NCBI RefSeq assembly: GCF_009193265.1
Contig: NZ_VZZZ01000003.1
Span: 186,001 to 250,000 of the forward strand
Origin: Marinobacter changyiensis
Lineage (GTDB): Bacteria > Pseudomonadota > Gammaproteobacteria > Pseudomonadales > Oleiphilaceae
Direction: 5' to 3'
DNA length: 64,000 nt
Below, one piece after another: positions 56,311-64,000 of this stretch. The translations under genes were made by a program, and so were the position numbers. How positions within the stretch are numbered: the first letter of the stretch is position 1; every line of letters starts with the position of its first letter. The notes below the pieces were generated by a model. It was not told the origin of the DNA, did not search any database, and saw only the letters and a program-made list of their open reading frames with translations.

Positions 56311-58269
56311 TCAATAGCTTTCTGATAGCCACTGGGACAAAACTAAAACAGGCCAAAGAACAAGTGCATTATCATTCGCGCCGCTCTGGTGTTCATCCCA
56401 CAATGCCCTGTAGTGTTCAACATTAACGAGGCTTTTTATACTGGGACTGTGGAGTAGATCAAGTGACCAGGATTTCAGCTCACTCCTTAACCACTCAGAA
56501 AGAGGAACCGAAAACCCCATTTTTGGTCTTTCTATCATGGATTTAGGGACATGTTTATAGAGTATTTCTCTTAGCGGCCATTTCGTCTGGTTGTACTGGG
56601 TTTTTGTTACCGTGGGAATTCGCCACGAAAGCTCTACTATCTGTCGGTCAAGCAGAGGAAGACGGGTTTCTAGCGAGACGGACATTGCGGACCGATCTAC
56701 CTTGGTGAGGTTGTCATCAACCAAGTAGTTCAACTGATCAACAAGTAACGCAGTAGTAATGAAATCGTCCGGTGAGTCGAATAAATTGGAAACTCGCTGA
56801 TCAAGAGTGGTTGTTGTTATAGTACTATCAGGGTGAAGTCCATTAAATTTAAGAAGAAAAAGATAAACTTCGTGGTCGCTGGTAGCTTTCATTAAAAACC
56901 CGAGTTTTTTCAACTTGATTCCGAGGTTAGCTTGTTTAGTCTGACTCATCCCCGGTAGCTTGCGAAGATTAAGTAAGGCCCGGTCAATCAGGTTTGAGTT
57001 AAGGCTTAACAGAAATCGGCCAAGATTCATTTTTATAAGGTTGGGCCAAGAGTTGAATGCGTTGATTGAGCGGGAAGCTGTTGTGTATCGGTTATAGCCA
57101 GCAAATAGCTCGTCACCACCGTCTCCAGAAAGGCACACTGTCACCTCTTGACGCGCTATACCGGCAACAAGTATCGAGGGTAGCTGTGAGGGATCTGCAA
57201 ATGGCTCATCATAAACGGTCGGCAGATTGCTGATCAGTTCTAGAACATCTTTGGTTTTGACGTAGGTTTCGTGATGGTCTGTGCCTAGGTGATTCGCAAT
57301 CTCTCGTGCAAAGGGCGCTTCGTTAAACTGTTCTACCTCAAAGCCTATTGTAAATGTTTTGATCGGTCGCGCAGACTGCTTCTGCGCGAGTGCGGTGACC
57401 AGGCTTGAATCTATGCCGCCCGAAAGGAAACACCCGACCGGAACATCAGCTACCAACTGCCGGGAAATGGTGTCTTCGAGGTTTTGTTGGAGCAGCTCTA
57501 CTGCAAGCTCAGGTTTTTCTATATAGCTACTTGCCTGCTTCACGCTCTTAAGATCCCAAAAGGGCCTTGGACTATACTTGGGGCCCGGGTAAGGACTGAA
57601 CGATTCAGGTACGCCGTAATTATCTTTTCTAGCGAGCGTAAGGCTTGTTCCAGGAGGCAGCTTATAGATGTTTTGATAGATGGAATGCGGGGTAGGAATA
57701 TAACCATAGGTGAGAAAGTCCCCTATGCAATCCCTGTTAATTGTGAGCGGATAATTGAGCGATTTTAGCGCCTTCAGCTCCGATGCGAAAACAAACCGTC
57801 CGCTAATCCACCCATAAAAGAGTGGCTTTTCACCCATCCTGTCTCTAGCAATTGTCAGCTCACTCCGTTTCTGGTCATACAGAGCAAATGCAAACATCCC
57901 ATCGATCATGTCTAAGGTCTGCTCAATACCGTGAGCATCAACGAGAGCAAGAATCACCTCCGTGTCAGAATGACCCCTGAATTTAGTACCTTCACGTTCC
58001 AGGTCAGACTTTAACTTGGAGAAATTATAAATTTCGCCATTAAACGTAAGCACATAACGGCCGCTCGCGGCTAACATCGGCTGATGGCCATGTTCAGACA
58101 AATCTAAAATGGCCAGGCGGTTGTGCGTAAAGAGCAAATTATTTTCATCTTGCCAAAACCCGTTTCCGTCAGGGCCACGATGATGTAGAGATTTTATTAG
58201 TCGCTCGGCCTGGCTTTGAACTTCTTCACCTGTGAGCCGAGCAATTGTACAGCCAGCAATTCCACACAT
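56311..58269 (-). CDS. asnB: Asparagine synthase (glutamine-hydrolysing)-type amidotransferase
   Basis: A 652-residue AsnB-type protein. The ATG at 58269 puts Cys2 (MCGIAGC) at the mature N-terminus as the glutaminase nucleophile. HHRGPDG, FNGEIYNF and SDTEVIL complete that domain. The synthetase domain has the PP-loop SGGIDSSLVTAL and CLSGDGGDELFAGYNRY. In polysaccharide clusters such enzymes amidate uronic acids or other carboxylates (WbpS-like), rather than make free asparagine. CAGGAAG precedes the start, which lies one base after the upstream glycosyltransferase stop. Exosortase-linked amidotransferases are another known role; I cannot separate these. Confidence 0.88.
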   Translation of the reverse strand: MCGIAGCTIARLTGEEVQSQAERLIKSLHHRGPDGNGFWQDENNLLFTHNRLAILDLSEHGHQPMLAASGRYVLTFNGEIYNFSKLKSDLEREGTKFRGHSDTEVILALVDAHGIEQTLDMIDGMFAFALYDQKRSELTIARDRMGEKPLFYGWISGRFVFASELKALKSLNYPLTINRDCIGDFLTYGYIPTPHSIYQNIYKLPPGTSLTLARKDNYGVPESFSPYPGPKYSPRPFWDLKSVKQASSYIEKPELAVELLQQNLEDTISRQLVADVPVGCFLSGGIDSSLVTALAQKQSARPIKTFTIGFEVEQFNEAPFAREIANHLGTDHHETYVKTKDVLELISNLPTVYDEPFADPSQLPSILVAGIARQEVTVCLSGDGGDELFAGYNRYTTASRSINAFNSWPNLIKMNLGRFLLSLNSNLIDRALLNLRKLPGMSQTKQANLGIKLKKLGFLMKATSDHEVYLFLLKFNGLHPDSTITTTTLDQRVSNLFDSPDDFITTALLVDQLNYLVDDNLTKVDRSAMSVSLETRLPLLDRQIVELSWRIPTVTKTQYNQTKWPLREILYKHVPKSMIERPKMGFSVPLSEWLRSELKSWSLDLLHSPSIKSLVNVEHYRALWDEHQSGANDNALVLWPVLVLSQWLSESY

Positions 58270-58270
58270 A

Positions 58271-59509
58271 TCAGCTTCCTGCCAGTTTGCCGTAGTAGTC
58301 ACTCAAGCTCTTTCCAATAGATGTATAATCATATTGCTCAAGAGCGAGCTTTCGTGCTGCTTTTCCCAAACGCAATCGCTCACTTGGAGATTCGATAAGA
58401 CGCACAATTAATTCAACATATTCGTCAGCTCGATCAGCCAACAGAATGTCAACGCCGTCAGTAACATTAATTCCTTCGCTGGCTATTTTATGAGCAACAA
58501 TCGGTTTTTCCATGGCAAGCGCATCGAGAATTTTTAGCTTGGTACCACCACCATCCATAATTGGACATACATAGACGGCAGCCTGCTCAATATAGTCTCG
58601 AACCTCATCTACGAACCCCAGTACATCGATATCGTCGTGCTCGATACCAAACTTTCTCACTTGTTCTGGTGGGCTAGCGCCAATAATCCGGAGTCGAATT
58701 CCAGAATGCAACGATCTTAGACGAGGCATTATTTCACGACAGATAAAAAGCGCAGCTTCAATATTTGGATACCAACTCATTGTTCCCACAAAAACAAGAG
58801 TTTTATCCTCCTGTTTTAGTCCTTTAGGCGCAAAAAAATTGGTATCTACGCCATTTGGAATCGTCTTAATACTAGACAAGGGGGATATCTTACGTAGTCT
58901 TTCTGAATCTATATCCGAACAAGTAATGTGTCCCCGATATTTTGAGCAAACCTTTTCTTCAAAACGTTGTAAACGAAACCCCTCTTGAAAGAAATAAGCC
59001 CGTTTTATTAATGATTTCTCTTGTCGAGATCGCCGAAGAAGCATGTGAGATTCGATATTATGATGGTCCAAAATGCACGGGAGGTTATCTAAAAGAGGCC
59101 TGTAAATATCCAGACTTATTGTGTCGAGATGTACGAGGTCATAGTTTTTAAGAACAATTTTTTCCGATAACGCTTTAGTAAATGCGTCAGAACGAAGCCA
59201 ATTAATAGTGTAAGGATACCGTGAAAATAGACTAGTAAAAGCTAAAAGCATTTTCCCTGAAGCTTTGGAATCACATTGGATATCGAAGAATTTAACGTCA
59301 TTACATATTTTGGACAGTTCTTTATGCGCATCGGCTAATCCCAGCTCAATATTTCCTTTGTATAGAGGTGCTATCAGGTCTTTCTGATTAAATGCCAACA
59401 GATCAATTTCATGATATTTGGAGAGCTCTCTCAACAAATAGAAGGAACGTTGAAGAACACCGCCTTTTGGTGGATAAGGCACGAGATGGGATAGCCAGAG
59501 AATCTTCAT
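58271..59509 (-). CDS. Glycosyltransferase family 4, TIGR03087-like
   Basis: About 412 residues from the ATG at 59509 (MKILWLSHLVPYPPKGGVLQ); a GTG at 59518 is the alternative. The N-terminal motif with PYPPKGG and the ILDHHNIESHM segment resemble the glycosyltransferase group often linked to exosortase systems (TIGR03087); this is a recollection. The C-terminal domain has TLVFVGTMSWYPNIEAAL, VCPIMDGGGTKLKILDALAMEKPIV. It belongs to a five-gene minus-strand operon, 51 bases before its upstream neighbour's end. Confidence 0.88.
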   Translation of the reverse strand: MKILWLSHLVPYPPKGGVLQRSFYLLRELSKYHEIDLLAFNQKDLIAPLYKGNIELGLADAHKELSKICNDVKFFDIQCDSKASGKMLLAFTSLFSRYPYTINWLRSDAFTKALSEKIVLKNYDLVHLDTISLDIYRPLLDNLPCILDHHNIESHMLLRRSRQEKSLIKRAYFFQEGFRLQRFEEKVCSKYRGHITCSDIDSERLRKISPLSSIKTIPNGVDTNFFAPKGLKQEDKTLVFVGTMSWYPNIEAALFICREIMPRLRSLHSGIRLRIIGASPPEQVRKFGIEHDDIDVLGFVDEVRDYIEQAAVYVCPIMDGGGTKLKILDALAMEKPIVAHKIASEGINVTDGVDILLADRADEYVELIVRLIESPSERLRLGKAARKLALEQYDYTSIGKSLSDYYGKLAGS

Positions 59510-59569
59510 AATGCTCACTGATTAGCTTTAAAATAAAATTTGGTTTTTCAAGACATAGCTCAAAATCTT

Positions 59570-60880
59570 CTAATTCGAAACTCCAATATCTGCTAACTGA
59601 TTTTCTCTGCTGATTTTAGATCGACGTTTCTTGGGATTTTTTGATAAAACATTTCTTGTTAAAGAACGCTTAATTATTGCTAGCGAAAGAAGGAAGTAAA
59701 TATAAGGGTAAAACGTTATCGACATGAAAAGCGCGCCCACAAAATAAGTTAAGACAGCCCCGTTAAGGCATATCCGAAAGCTTTCAAGAAATTCAAGCTC
59801 CGGCCCTGGGTCTATGTATTTTTTAAGCAGGGACTTGTTGGAAAAGACAGAAAAATGGAACCAAAGATATAAAATCAGGGCTGGAATTCCCAGTGTTGAA
59901 ATCACCTCAATAAGTGAATTGTGGGCGACTTCTTTTCTGTTCGCCAGGTAGCTGCCATCATTTACTTTGTAGTACCTTTGATAGTGTTCCGGGAATGTCC
60001 TGAAGCCCACGCCGAGCAACGGGTAGTTCTTAGCCATATCGATTCCAGCCTCCCAATAATTCAGACGAGTCGTGGAGGTCTGATCCGAACCTGCGGTTTC
60101 AAAACGAGCTTTCTGCTCTTCCGGGAAGAGCGCCCAGGCGACCGACACGAAAACAATGACATACACCAGGTTTTTAAAGCGAATTTTCCTGTAAGCCAGT
60201 AACAAGTAAATGAGCCCTACGAGAAGTGCCAGTTGCCCTCCCCTAGAGCTTGCGGCCATAACAGTCATAACCGCCGTTATGGGGAATAACCAGTAAAGCT
60301 TCGTTTTTGGCTTCATGTACAGGATCAACGGAATGGACATTACCGCACCTATCGCCATTAGCAAACTGAACTCACCGCTGTTCTGGAAAAAGCCGGCGGG
60401 CCCCTGTAGGCCCCAGCCGGCAAAGCCAAACCCGCGGCTAATCCAGGTACGTGCGCCAAAAAAAGACATCTTGAAAATACACAGAAAGAAGACGATCAGC
60501 AGCAGTTGTAGCTGCTTGACGTTTTTCACACAGTTCGACAGGAACAAAACCTCAAAAGCAAAAATAAAGGGCGTGGTGATACCCTGGGAAGATATATTGG
60601 GGTAAAGCGAGTTCATAGCCGATAGCACGGCCAGAGTCGCAAAAAGAAATACCAGAAAATGGGTGCCGGTGAATTTGAGCCTGCTGTTACCGATCATGGT
60701 CAGAAAGCCAACCAATATAGTGATCTCGATCCAGGGTATGATATTAAGCCCGGGAATGATGACTTGGGGACGCAGGTAATACAGCACTATAAAGGCCAGA
60801 CCGAGGTAAAAAATCAAATCCTGCCCTTTCAAACCCTGCCGGAGTGCTTGTAAGTCATCTTTGAGTACGGAAAACACCAT
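59570..60880 (-). CDS. O-antigen ligase/polymerase family membrane protein
   Basis: A 436-residue Wzy/WaaL-type protein with about 10-12 membrane helices and one large periplasmic loop (about 260-330) holding the family signature (RLNYWEAGIDMAKNYPLLGVG, HNSLIEVISTLGI). It joins polysaccharide units or links a glycan to an acceptor on the periplasmic side. Exosortase loci often carry an O-glycosylation ligase of this fold, but ligase and polymerase cannot be told apart here. Its ATG overlaps the phosphatase stop by one base (TAATG). Confidence 0.87.
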   Translation of the reverse strand: MVFSVLKDDLQALRQGLKGQDLIFYLGLAFIVLYYLRPQVIIPGLNIIPWIEITILVGFLTMIGNSRLKFTGTHFLVFLFATLAVLSAMNSLYPNISSQGITTPFIFAFEVLFLSNCVKNVKQLQLLLIVFFLCIFKMSFFGARTWISRGFGFAGWGLQGPAGFFQNSGEFSLLMAIGAVMSIPLILYMKPKTKLYWLFPITAVMTVMAASSRGGQLALLVGLIYLLLAYRKIRFKNLVYVIVFVSVAWALFPEEQKARFETAGSDQTSTTRLNYWEAGIDMAKNYPLLGVGFRTFPEHYQRYYKVNDGSYLANRKEVAHNSLIEVISTLGIPALILYLWFHFSVFSNKSLLKKYIDPGPELEFLESFRICLNGAVLTYFVGALFMSITFYPYIYFLLSLAIIKRSLTRNVLSKNPKKRRSKISRENQLADIGVSN

Positions 60881-61431
60881 TACCTCTTTAGGCTTTTTGC
60901 CAATTCAACAGTATGGTAGACGATGTCATCAATGGTTTTGCTCATGAAGGTGTCGTTAGCGGAATAGGGATCGTTGATGCGAAACGTTTTCTTTTTCCCG
61001 AAAGATCCCAGGAGTAGGAAGGGTCCGCTGTACCCAAGGCTTTGGATGGCCTTGATGTGGCTCGCTTCCATACACACAAAGACGTCGCCAGCACTGGGCA
61101 CGTAGTCTTCTACACTTGTGGTTTTATGGGACGATAGGTCTATATTTTTTGATTCATACGCAATTTTTAATAGCCGAGGATTCGCACCTTTGCCGGTGTT
61201 CGTGTTCAGGCCCATTGAAATGGCATCGATGTCTGAATGGTTTTTGAAGACCCATTCTGCAAGCGCGCTTCGACAGATGTTTCCCTGGCAAACGAATACC
61301 AGTCGCTCGGGCGGCGTTTCCCATCGACTGTACTGCCGAAAAAGGCCAACCCGACAGGAGAACTCGTCCCGCAAATAACTCAGCAAACCCTTTTTGCTGC
61401 CGAATTTGTTCATGATGTATTCACGGAACAT
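60880..61431 (-). CDS. Low-molecular-weight protein tyrosine phosphatase
   Basis: A 183-residue LMW-PTP. The P-loop CQGNICRS (C-x5-R-S) follows VFVCQGN near residue 50, and the general acid is in RINDPYS. The N-terminal extension of about 40 residues is longer than usual for Wzb (about 150 total). In exopolysaccharide loci such enzymes dephosphorylate the tyrosine autokinase that controls chain length. No BY-kinase is encoded in the window. TAATG overlaps occur at both ends, with the glycosyltransferase upstream and the ligase downstream, so it is translated as part of a tight operon. Confidence 0.88.
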   Translation of the reverse strand: MFREYIMNKFGSKKGLLSYLRDEFSCRVGLFRQYSRWETPPERLVFVCQGNICRSALAEWVFKNHSDIDAISMGLNTNTGKGANPRLLKIAYESKNIDLSSHKTTSVEDYVPSAGDVFVCMEASHIKAIQSLGYSGPFLLLGSFGKKKTFRINDPYSANDTFMSKTIDDIVYHTVELAKSLKR

Positions 61432-62546
61432 TATGCTGCCCCAATTTCATAGAGATTGGTGTACCGCTCGCGCATTACGTCCTCGCTGTAGTTGTCCTTT
61501 ACGTACTTTCTTCCCTCTACCAGGCGTTCTGAACCTTCAGTACTCTGTGTGCTTTTCTGAAGTGTTTCCAGCGCTGTAAAAAGGGATCCTGCGGTATGCT
61601 CATCAGCTAAAAACAGTAAGTGCTCAGGCACCACGCGTTCGACGCCGTTGCGGGTGGAGAGAATCGGCTTGGCCGCTGCAAGCGCCTGGGTCAACGCCAG
61701 CGGGTGTCCCTCTGATGAAGATGTCATCATGAACACATCAATTGACCCGAAAAAACCGGGTACGTCGTCGATAAAACCCAGGAACTCAACGTTTTCCTGT
61801 AACCCCAACTCTTTTACTTTCCTTATAAGCTCGATGCCACCACTCTTAGTGCCGTCACCGGCGATTCGAAGCCTGACGTTTATACCTTTACTTTTCAAAA
61901 GTCCCACCAACTCAATGGCGAGAGGATAGTTTTTTGCGGGTCTTATATTCCCCAAACACCCCAGAATAAGAGGCTTGTCGGACTTCTCCAGTCCATGAAC
62001 AGGCTGTTTTTCCAATTCATTTAAATCGATGCCATTGGGAATAACTATTGGATGGAGCCGGCAGTAGGAATTGGTAGTGTGATTTATGGTGTTTTTCAGA
62101 TCTTCCGTTACAGACACCACATGTTTGGAGCCCATTTTTATGAGGGCCAGCTTTGCGTTACGAAAACGTTCGTCTGGGGAAATGTCCACATGACCATGAA
62201 ATGTGGCCGTGACAGGTAGCCGGGTAAATAGCCCCATAATAGATGTGTAGACATTAGAGCCAAGCAGGTGAGACTGGATATGAGTAACTTTTTCTTTTCG
62301 GATGATTGAAAACAGTTCAAAAAGAAACCGGAGATTCAGCGAGCCCTTACAATCCCGGATATAATAAGGAATCGAGCGTTGTTTGAGCTGTTGTTCTACC
62401 CAGCCCGGCCCTCGGATCAAAGCGATACTCCGGTAGCCTTGTTTTATGCAGCCCTCAGCGAGGGCCAGAAAAACCGTTTCTGCTCCTCCCGGGCCAGTGG
62501 TATCAATCACATGAAGTACCGTGGGAGTCATTCCATGTTTGCCCAT
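61431..62546 (-). CDS. Glycosyltransferase family 4
   Basis: A 371-residue GT-B glycosyltransferase. The N-terminal donor loop is VLHVIDTTGPGGAETVFLAL; the C-terminal domain has VIPNGIDLNELE, ILGCLGNIRPAKNY, and MTSSSEGHPLALTQALAAAKPIL, the GT4 E-x7-E pattern. First gene of the operon GT4, phosphatase, ligase, GT4, amidotransferase. The ATG at 62546 is listed; MTPTVLHV from 62531 is possible. It probably adds an early sugar of the repeat unit. Confidence 0.9.
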   Translation of the reverse strand: MGKHGMTPTVLHVIDTTGPGGAETVFLALAEGCIKQGYRSIALIRGPGWVEQQLKQRSIPYYIRDCKGSLNLRFLFELFSIIRKEKVTHIQSHLLGSNVYTSIMGLFTRLPVTATFHGHVDISPDERFRNAKLALIKMGSKHVVSVTEDLKNTINHTTNSYCRLHPIVIPNGIDLNELEKQPVHGLEKSDKPLILGCLGNIRPAKNYPLAIELVGLLKSKGINVRLRIAGDGTKSGGIELIRKVKELGLQENVEFLGFIDDVPGFFGSIDVFMMTSSSEGHPLALTQALAAAKPILSTRNGVERVVPEHLLFLADEHTAGSLFTALETLQKSTQSTEGSERLVEGRKYVKDNYSEDVMRERYTNLYEIGAA

Positions 62547-62662
62547 TCCATTGATCCGCTCTGTGTATTCGTTCTATGTTAACCTACGTAAATAACTGGA
62601 GCCAGTGATGTTTCTACACGGATTTGTTAGAATTAATACTAGGTCTTTCCAAGAGGTTTTGA

Positions 62663-63841
62663 ATGGATTCTAATTTGCTCAGCGTGCTGGTTCTGGATGC
62701 CAACCAGCGGAGTGCCCTTGCGGTTACTCGCTCACTGGGCAAGTCCGGCCAGTACCTTATCACTACGGCTGACACCACTGTACAGGCGCTCGCTGGCGCC
62801 TCTCGCTACAGTCAGGCTTATCTCCAGCATCCTGAACCAGGTCAAACGCCTCGCGAGTTTATTGCCTGGATTAAAAATCTCACAAACCACCAACATTTCG
62901 ATTTGGTAATGCCCACCACCGAAGTGACCAGCCAGCTACTGCTTTTTTACCGGGATGAATTACCGAATATCGAGCTCCCGTTTGCACCCTATAAAACGGT
63001 AATGGCCCTTTCTGACAAAATTTCCCTTGTGGAGCTTGCAAAAAGTCTGGGCATTGATGTTCCGGAAAGCCGAATGTTCAAAAATGCTGCTGAACTGGAG
63101 GGCGTTTCACTTAGCTACCCTTGCGTGCTCAAGCCAGCTTTATCGCGTATTTATACCGGGGAGGACTGGATACACACCCATGTGAAAGTTATTCACGATG
63201 CTTCCGGGCTGCAAGCGGCTCTGGAACGGGCACCTTATCTCCAGATGTCGCCTTTCATGCTGCAATCCTTTATTCCCGGCCACGGCGGCGGAGTGTTTTG
63301 CTTGTATAACAATGGCAAACCGGTACAGTTCTTTGCCCACGAGCGTCTCCGGGAAAAGCCGCCCGAGGGTGGCGTCAGCGTACTGTGCCGGAGTGTACCG
63401 GCGGACCAGAAACTCAGGGCAACCGCGCAGAAGCTTTTAGGGGCAGTTAATTGGCATGGGGTTGCAATGGTCGAGTTCCGGATTACCCCGGAAGGTAAGG
63501 CTTATCTCATGGAGGTCAACACCCGCTTCTGGGGGTCTTTGCAACTGGCGGTAGACTCTGGCGTGGATTTTCCCTTGATGCTGGCAAAGGCGCAGCTTGG
63601 ACAACCCGTAGACAGCACAGAGAGTTACCATACTGATCAGCGGCTACGTTGGCTTTTGGGCGATCTCGACAGCCTTTACCTGTATTTGAAGGGGCGCCAG
63701 CCATGGAATAAAAAGATTATGAGACTGATCAGTTTTCTTTCCATTAGACTGCGTCATCAAAAGCACGAAGTTAACCGTCTGGACGACGTGATGCCGGCAT
63801 GGCTGGAATTTAAGGAGTACATAAGGGCACTGGTAAAATAA
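62663..63841 (+). CDS. ATP-grasp ligase, carbamoyl-phosphate-synthase-like
   Basis: A 392-residue ATP-grasp enzyme. A pre-ATP-grasp domain starts VLVLDANQRSALAVTRSLG; the ATP-binding strands include PCVLKPALSRIY and SPFMLQSFIPGHGGG; the metal site is in MVEFRITPEGKAYLMEVNTRFWGSL. It should couple ATP to ligation of a carboxylate with an amine or similar. It differs in type from the other three ATP-grasp genes of the locus. It lies divergent from the minus-strand operon, with a 116-base shared promoter region (62547-62662). Confidence 0.85.
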   Translation: MDSNLLSVLVLDANQRSALAVTRSLGKSGQYLITTADTTVQALAGASRYSQAYLQHPEPGQTPREFIAWIKNLTNHQHFDLVMPTTEVTSQLLLFYRDELPNIELPFAPYKTVMALSDKISLVELAKSLGIDVPESRMFKNAAELEGVSLSYPCVLKPALSRIYTGEDWIHTHVKVIHDASGLQAALERAPYLQMSPFMLQSFIPGHGGGVFCLYNNGKPVQFFAHERLREKPPEGGVSVLCRSVPADQKLRATAQKLLGAVNWHGVAMVEFRITPEGKAYLMEVNTRFWGSLQLAVDSGVDFPLMLAKAQLGQPVDSTESYHTDQRLRWLLGDLDSLYLYLKGRQPWNKKIMRLISFLSIRLRHQKHEVNRLDDVMPAWLEFKEYIRALVK

Positions 63842-63902
63842 TGTTGAGTATTCCACGCCCCACAATCATTTTCGGATGCTTTACTGGAGTTGTTTCAGGG
63901 TG

Positions 63903-64000
63903 ATGCTATCCCAAGTTGCGATTAATCTGTTAACGAGCGAGCCAATTTGCAAACTGATGCAACCCCTCAGAAGCCGGGTAGTGCCGGTTTTTCTCTTACA
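63903..64000 (+). CDS. Start of a further gene, cut by the window edge
   Basis: ATG at 63903 opens a frame without stop to the end of the window (32 codons, MLSQVAINLLTSEPICKLMQ... followed by RSRVVPVFLL). The RVVPVFLL end looks like the first strand of a polysaccharide deacetylase, but this is a guess. GGAG occurs 17 bases upstream, farther than usual. It would be the second gene after the ATP-grasp ligase. Confidence 0.45.
   Translation, partial: MLSQVAINLLTSEPICKLMQPLRSRVVPVFLL

Noticed and set aside
63841-63903. 20-codon frame starting in the ATP-grasp stop codon (TAATG)
   Set aside because: It ends after 20 codons and has no similarity; the longer frame from 63903 is a better candidate for the next gene.

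Overview
The window is chromosomal DNA of a marine-type gammaproteobacterium, most like Marinobacter or its relatives. This rests on gene content and order: dnaX-ybaB-recR behind the SRP RNA, rnd-ycgL-ycgN, exeA-gspB-dinG, an [Fe-S]-type cysH next to cysB, a MoxR/CoxE-like pair, and a prsK-prsR-prsT/exosortase block leading into a surface polysaccharide locus. No species call can be proven from the sequence alone.

Bases 1-31,000 are core genome with fairly high GC and dense, mostly minus-strand genes. In order: the end of cysH and cysB (sulfate assimilation); exeA-gspB-dinG (type II secretion accessory ATPase plus helicase); a patatin-like phospholipase, an MlaA-like protein, a thioesterase and a KAS III-type condensing enzyme (lipid metabolism); hrpA; fadD; a probable unannotated small RNA at 16796-16931; a MoxR-VWA module; rnd-ycgL-ycgN; recR-ybaB-dnaX; the 4.5S SRP RNA (26938-27049, minus strand); a 2OG-Fe(II) oxygenase; then on the plus strand a hexose-6-phosphate mutarotase-like protein, an acyltransferase and an SDR-fold protein.

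Bases 31,000-42,900 are the regulatory and sorting core of an exosortase (PEP-CTERM/XrtA-type) system. PrsK (membrane histidine kinase), PrsR (sigma-54-dependent response regulator) and PrsT (TPR lipoprotein) lie on the plus strand. A PA14-domain exported protein broken by an 8-bp tandem repeat follows. An opposing operon of GT2 glycosyltransferase, DegT-type aminotransferase and exosortase-EpsI comes next. No protein with a C-terminal PEP-CTERM sorting signal was seen in the window, so the exosortase substrates must be encoded elsewhere.

Bases 42,900-64,000 are the strain-variable polysaccharide locus, visibly AT-richer and patchy in composition. It holds a tandem duplication of an ATP-grasp gene, a polysaccharide deacetylase, five GT4-type glycosyltransferases, a PglK-like ABC flippase, a TupA-type ATP-grasp protein, a 53-residue coupled small gene, a damaged IS30 element sitting beside a remnant of another transposase gene, a secreted ConA-like (lyase-type) protein, an asparagine-synthase-type amidotransferase, an O-antigen ligase/polymerase, a low-molecular-weight tyrosine phosphatase and a fourth ATP-grasp enzyme. 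Taken together these genes would build, flip, polymerise and decorate an exopolysaccharide. The four ATP-grasp genes plus the amidotransferase suggest amide-type decoration. PrsK/PrsR and the exosortase probably coordinate it with export of sorted proteins.
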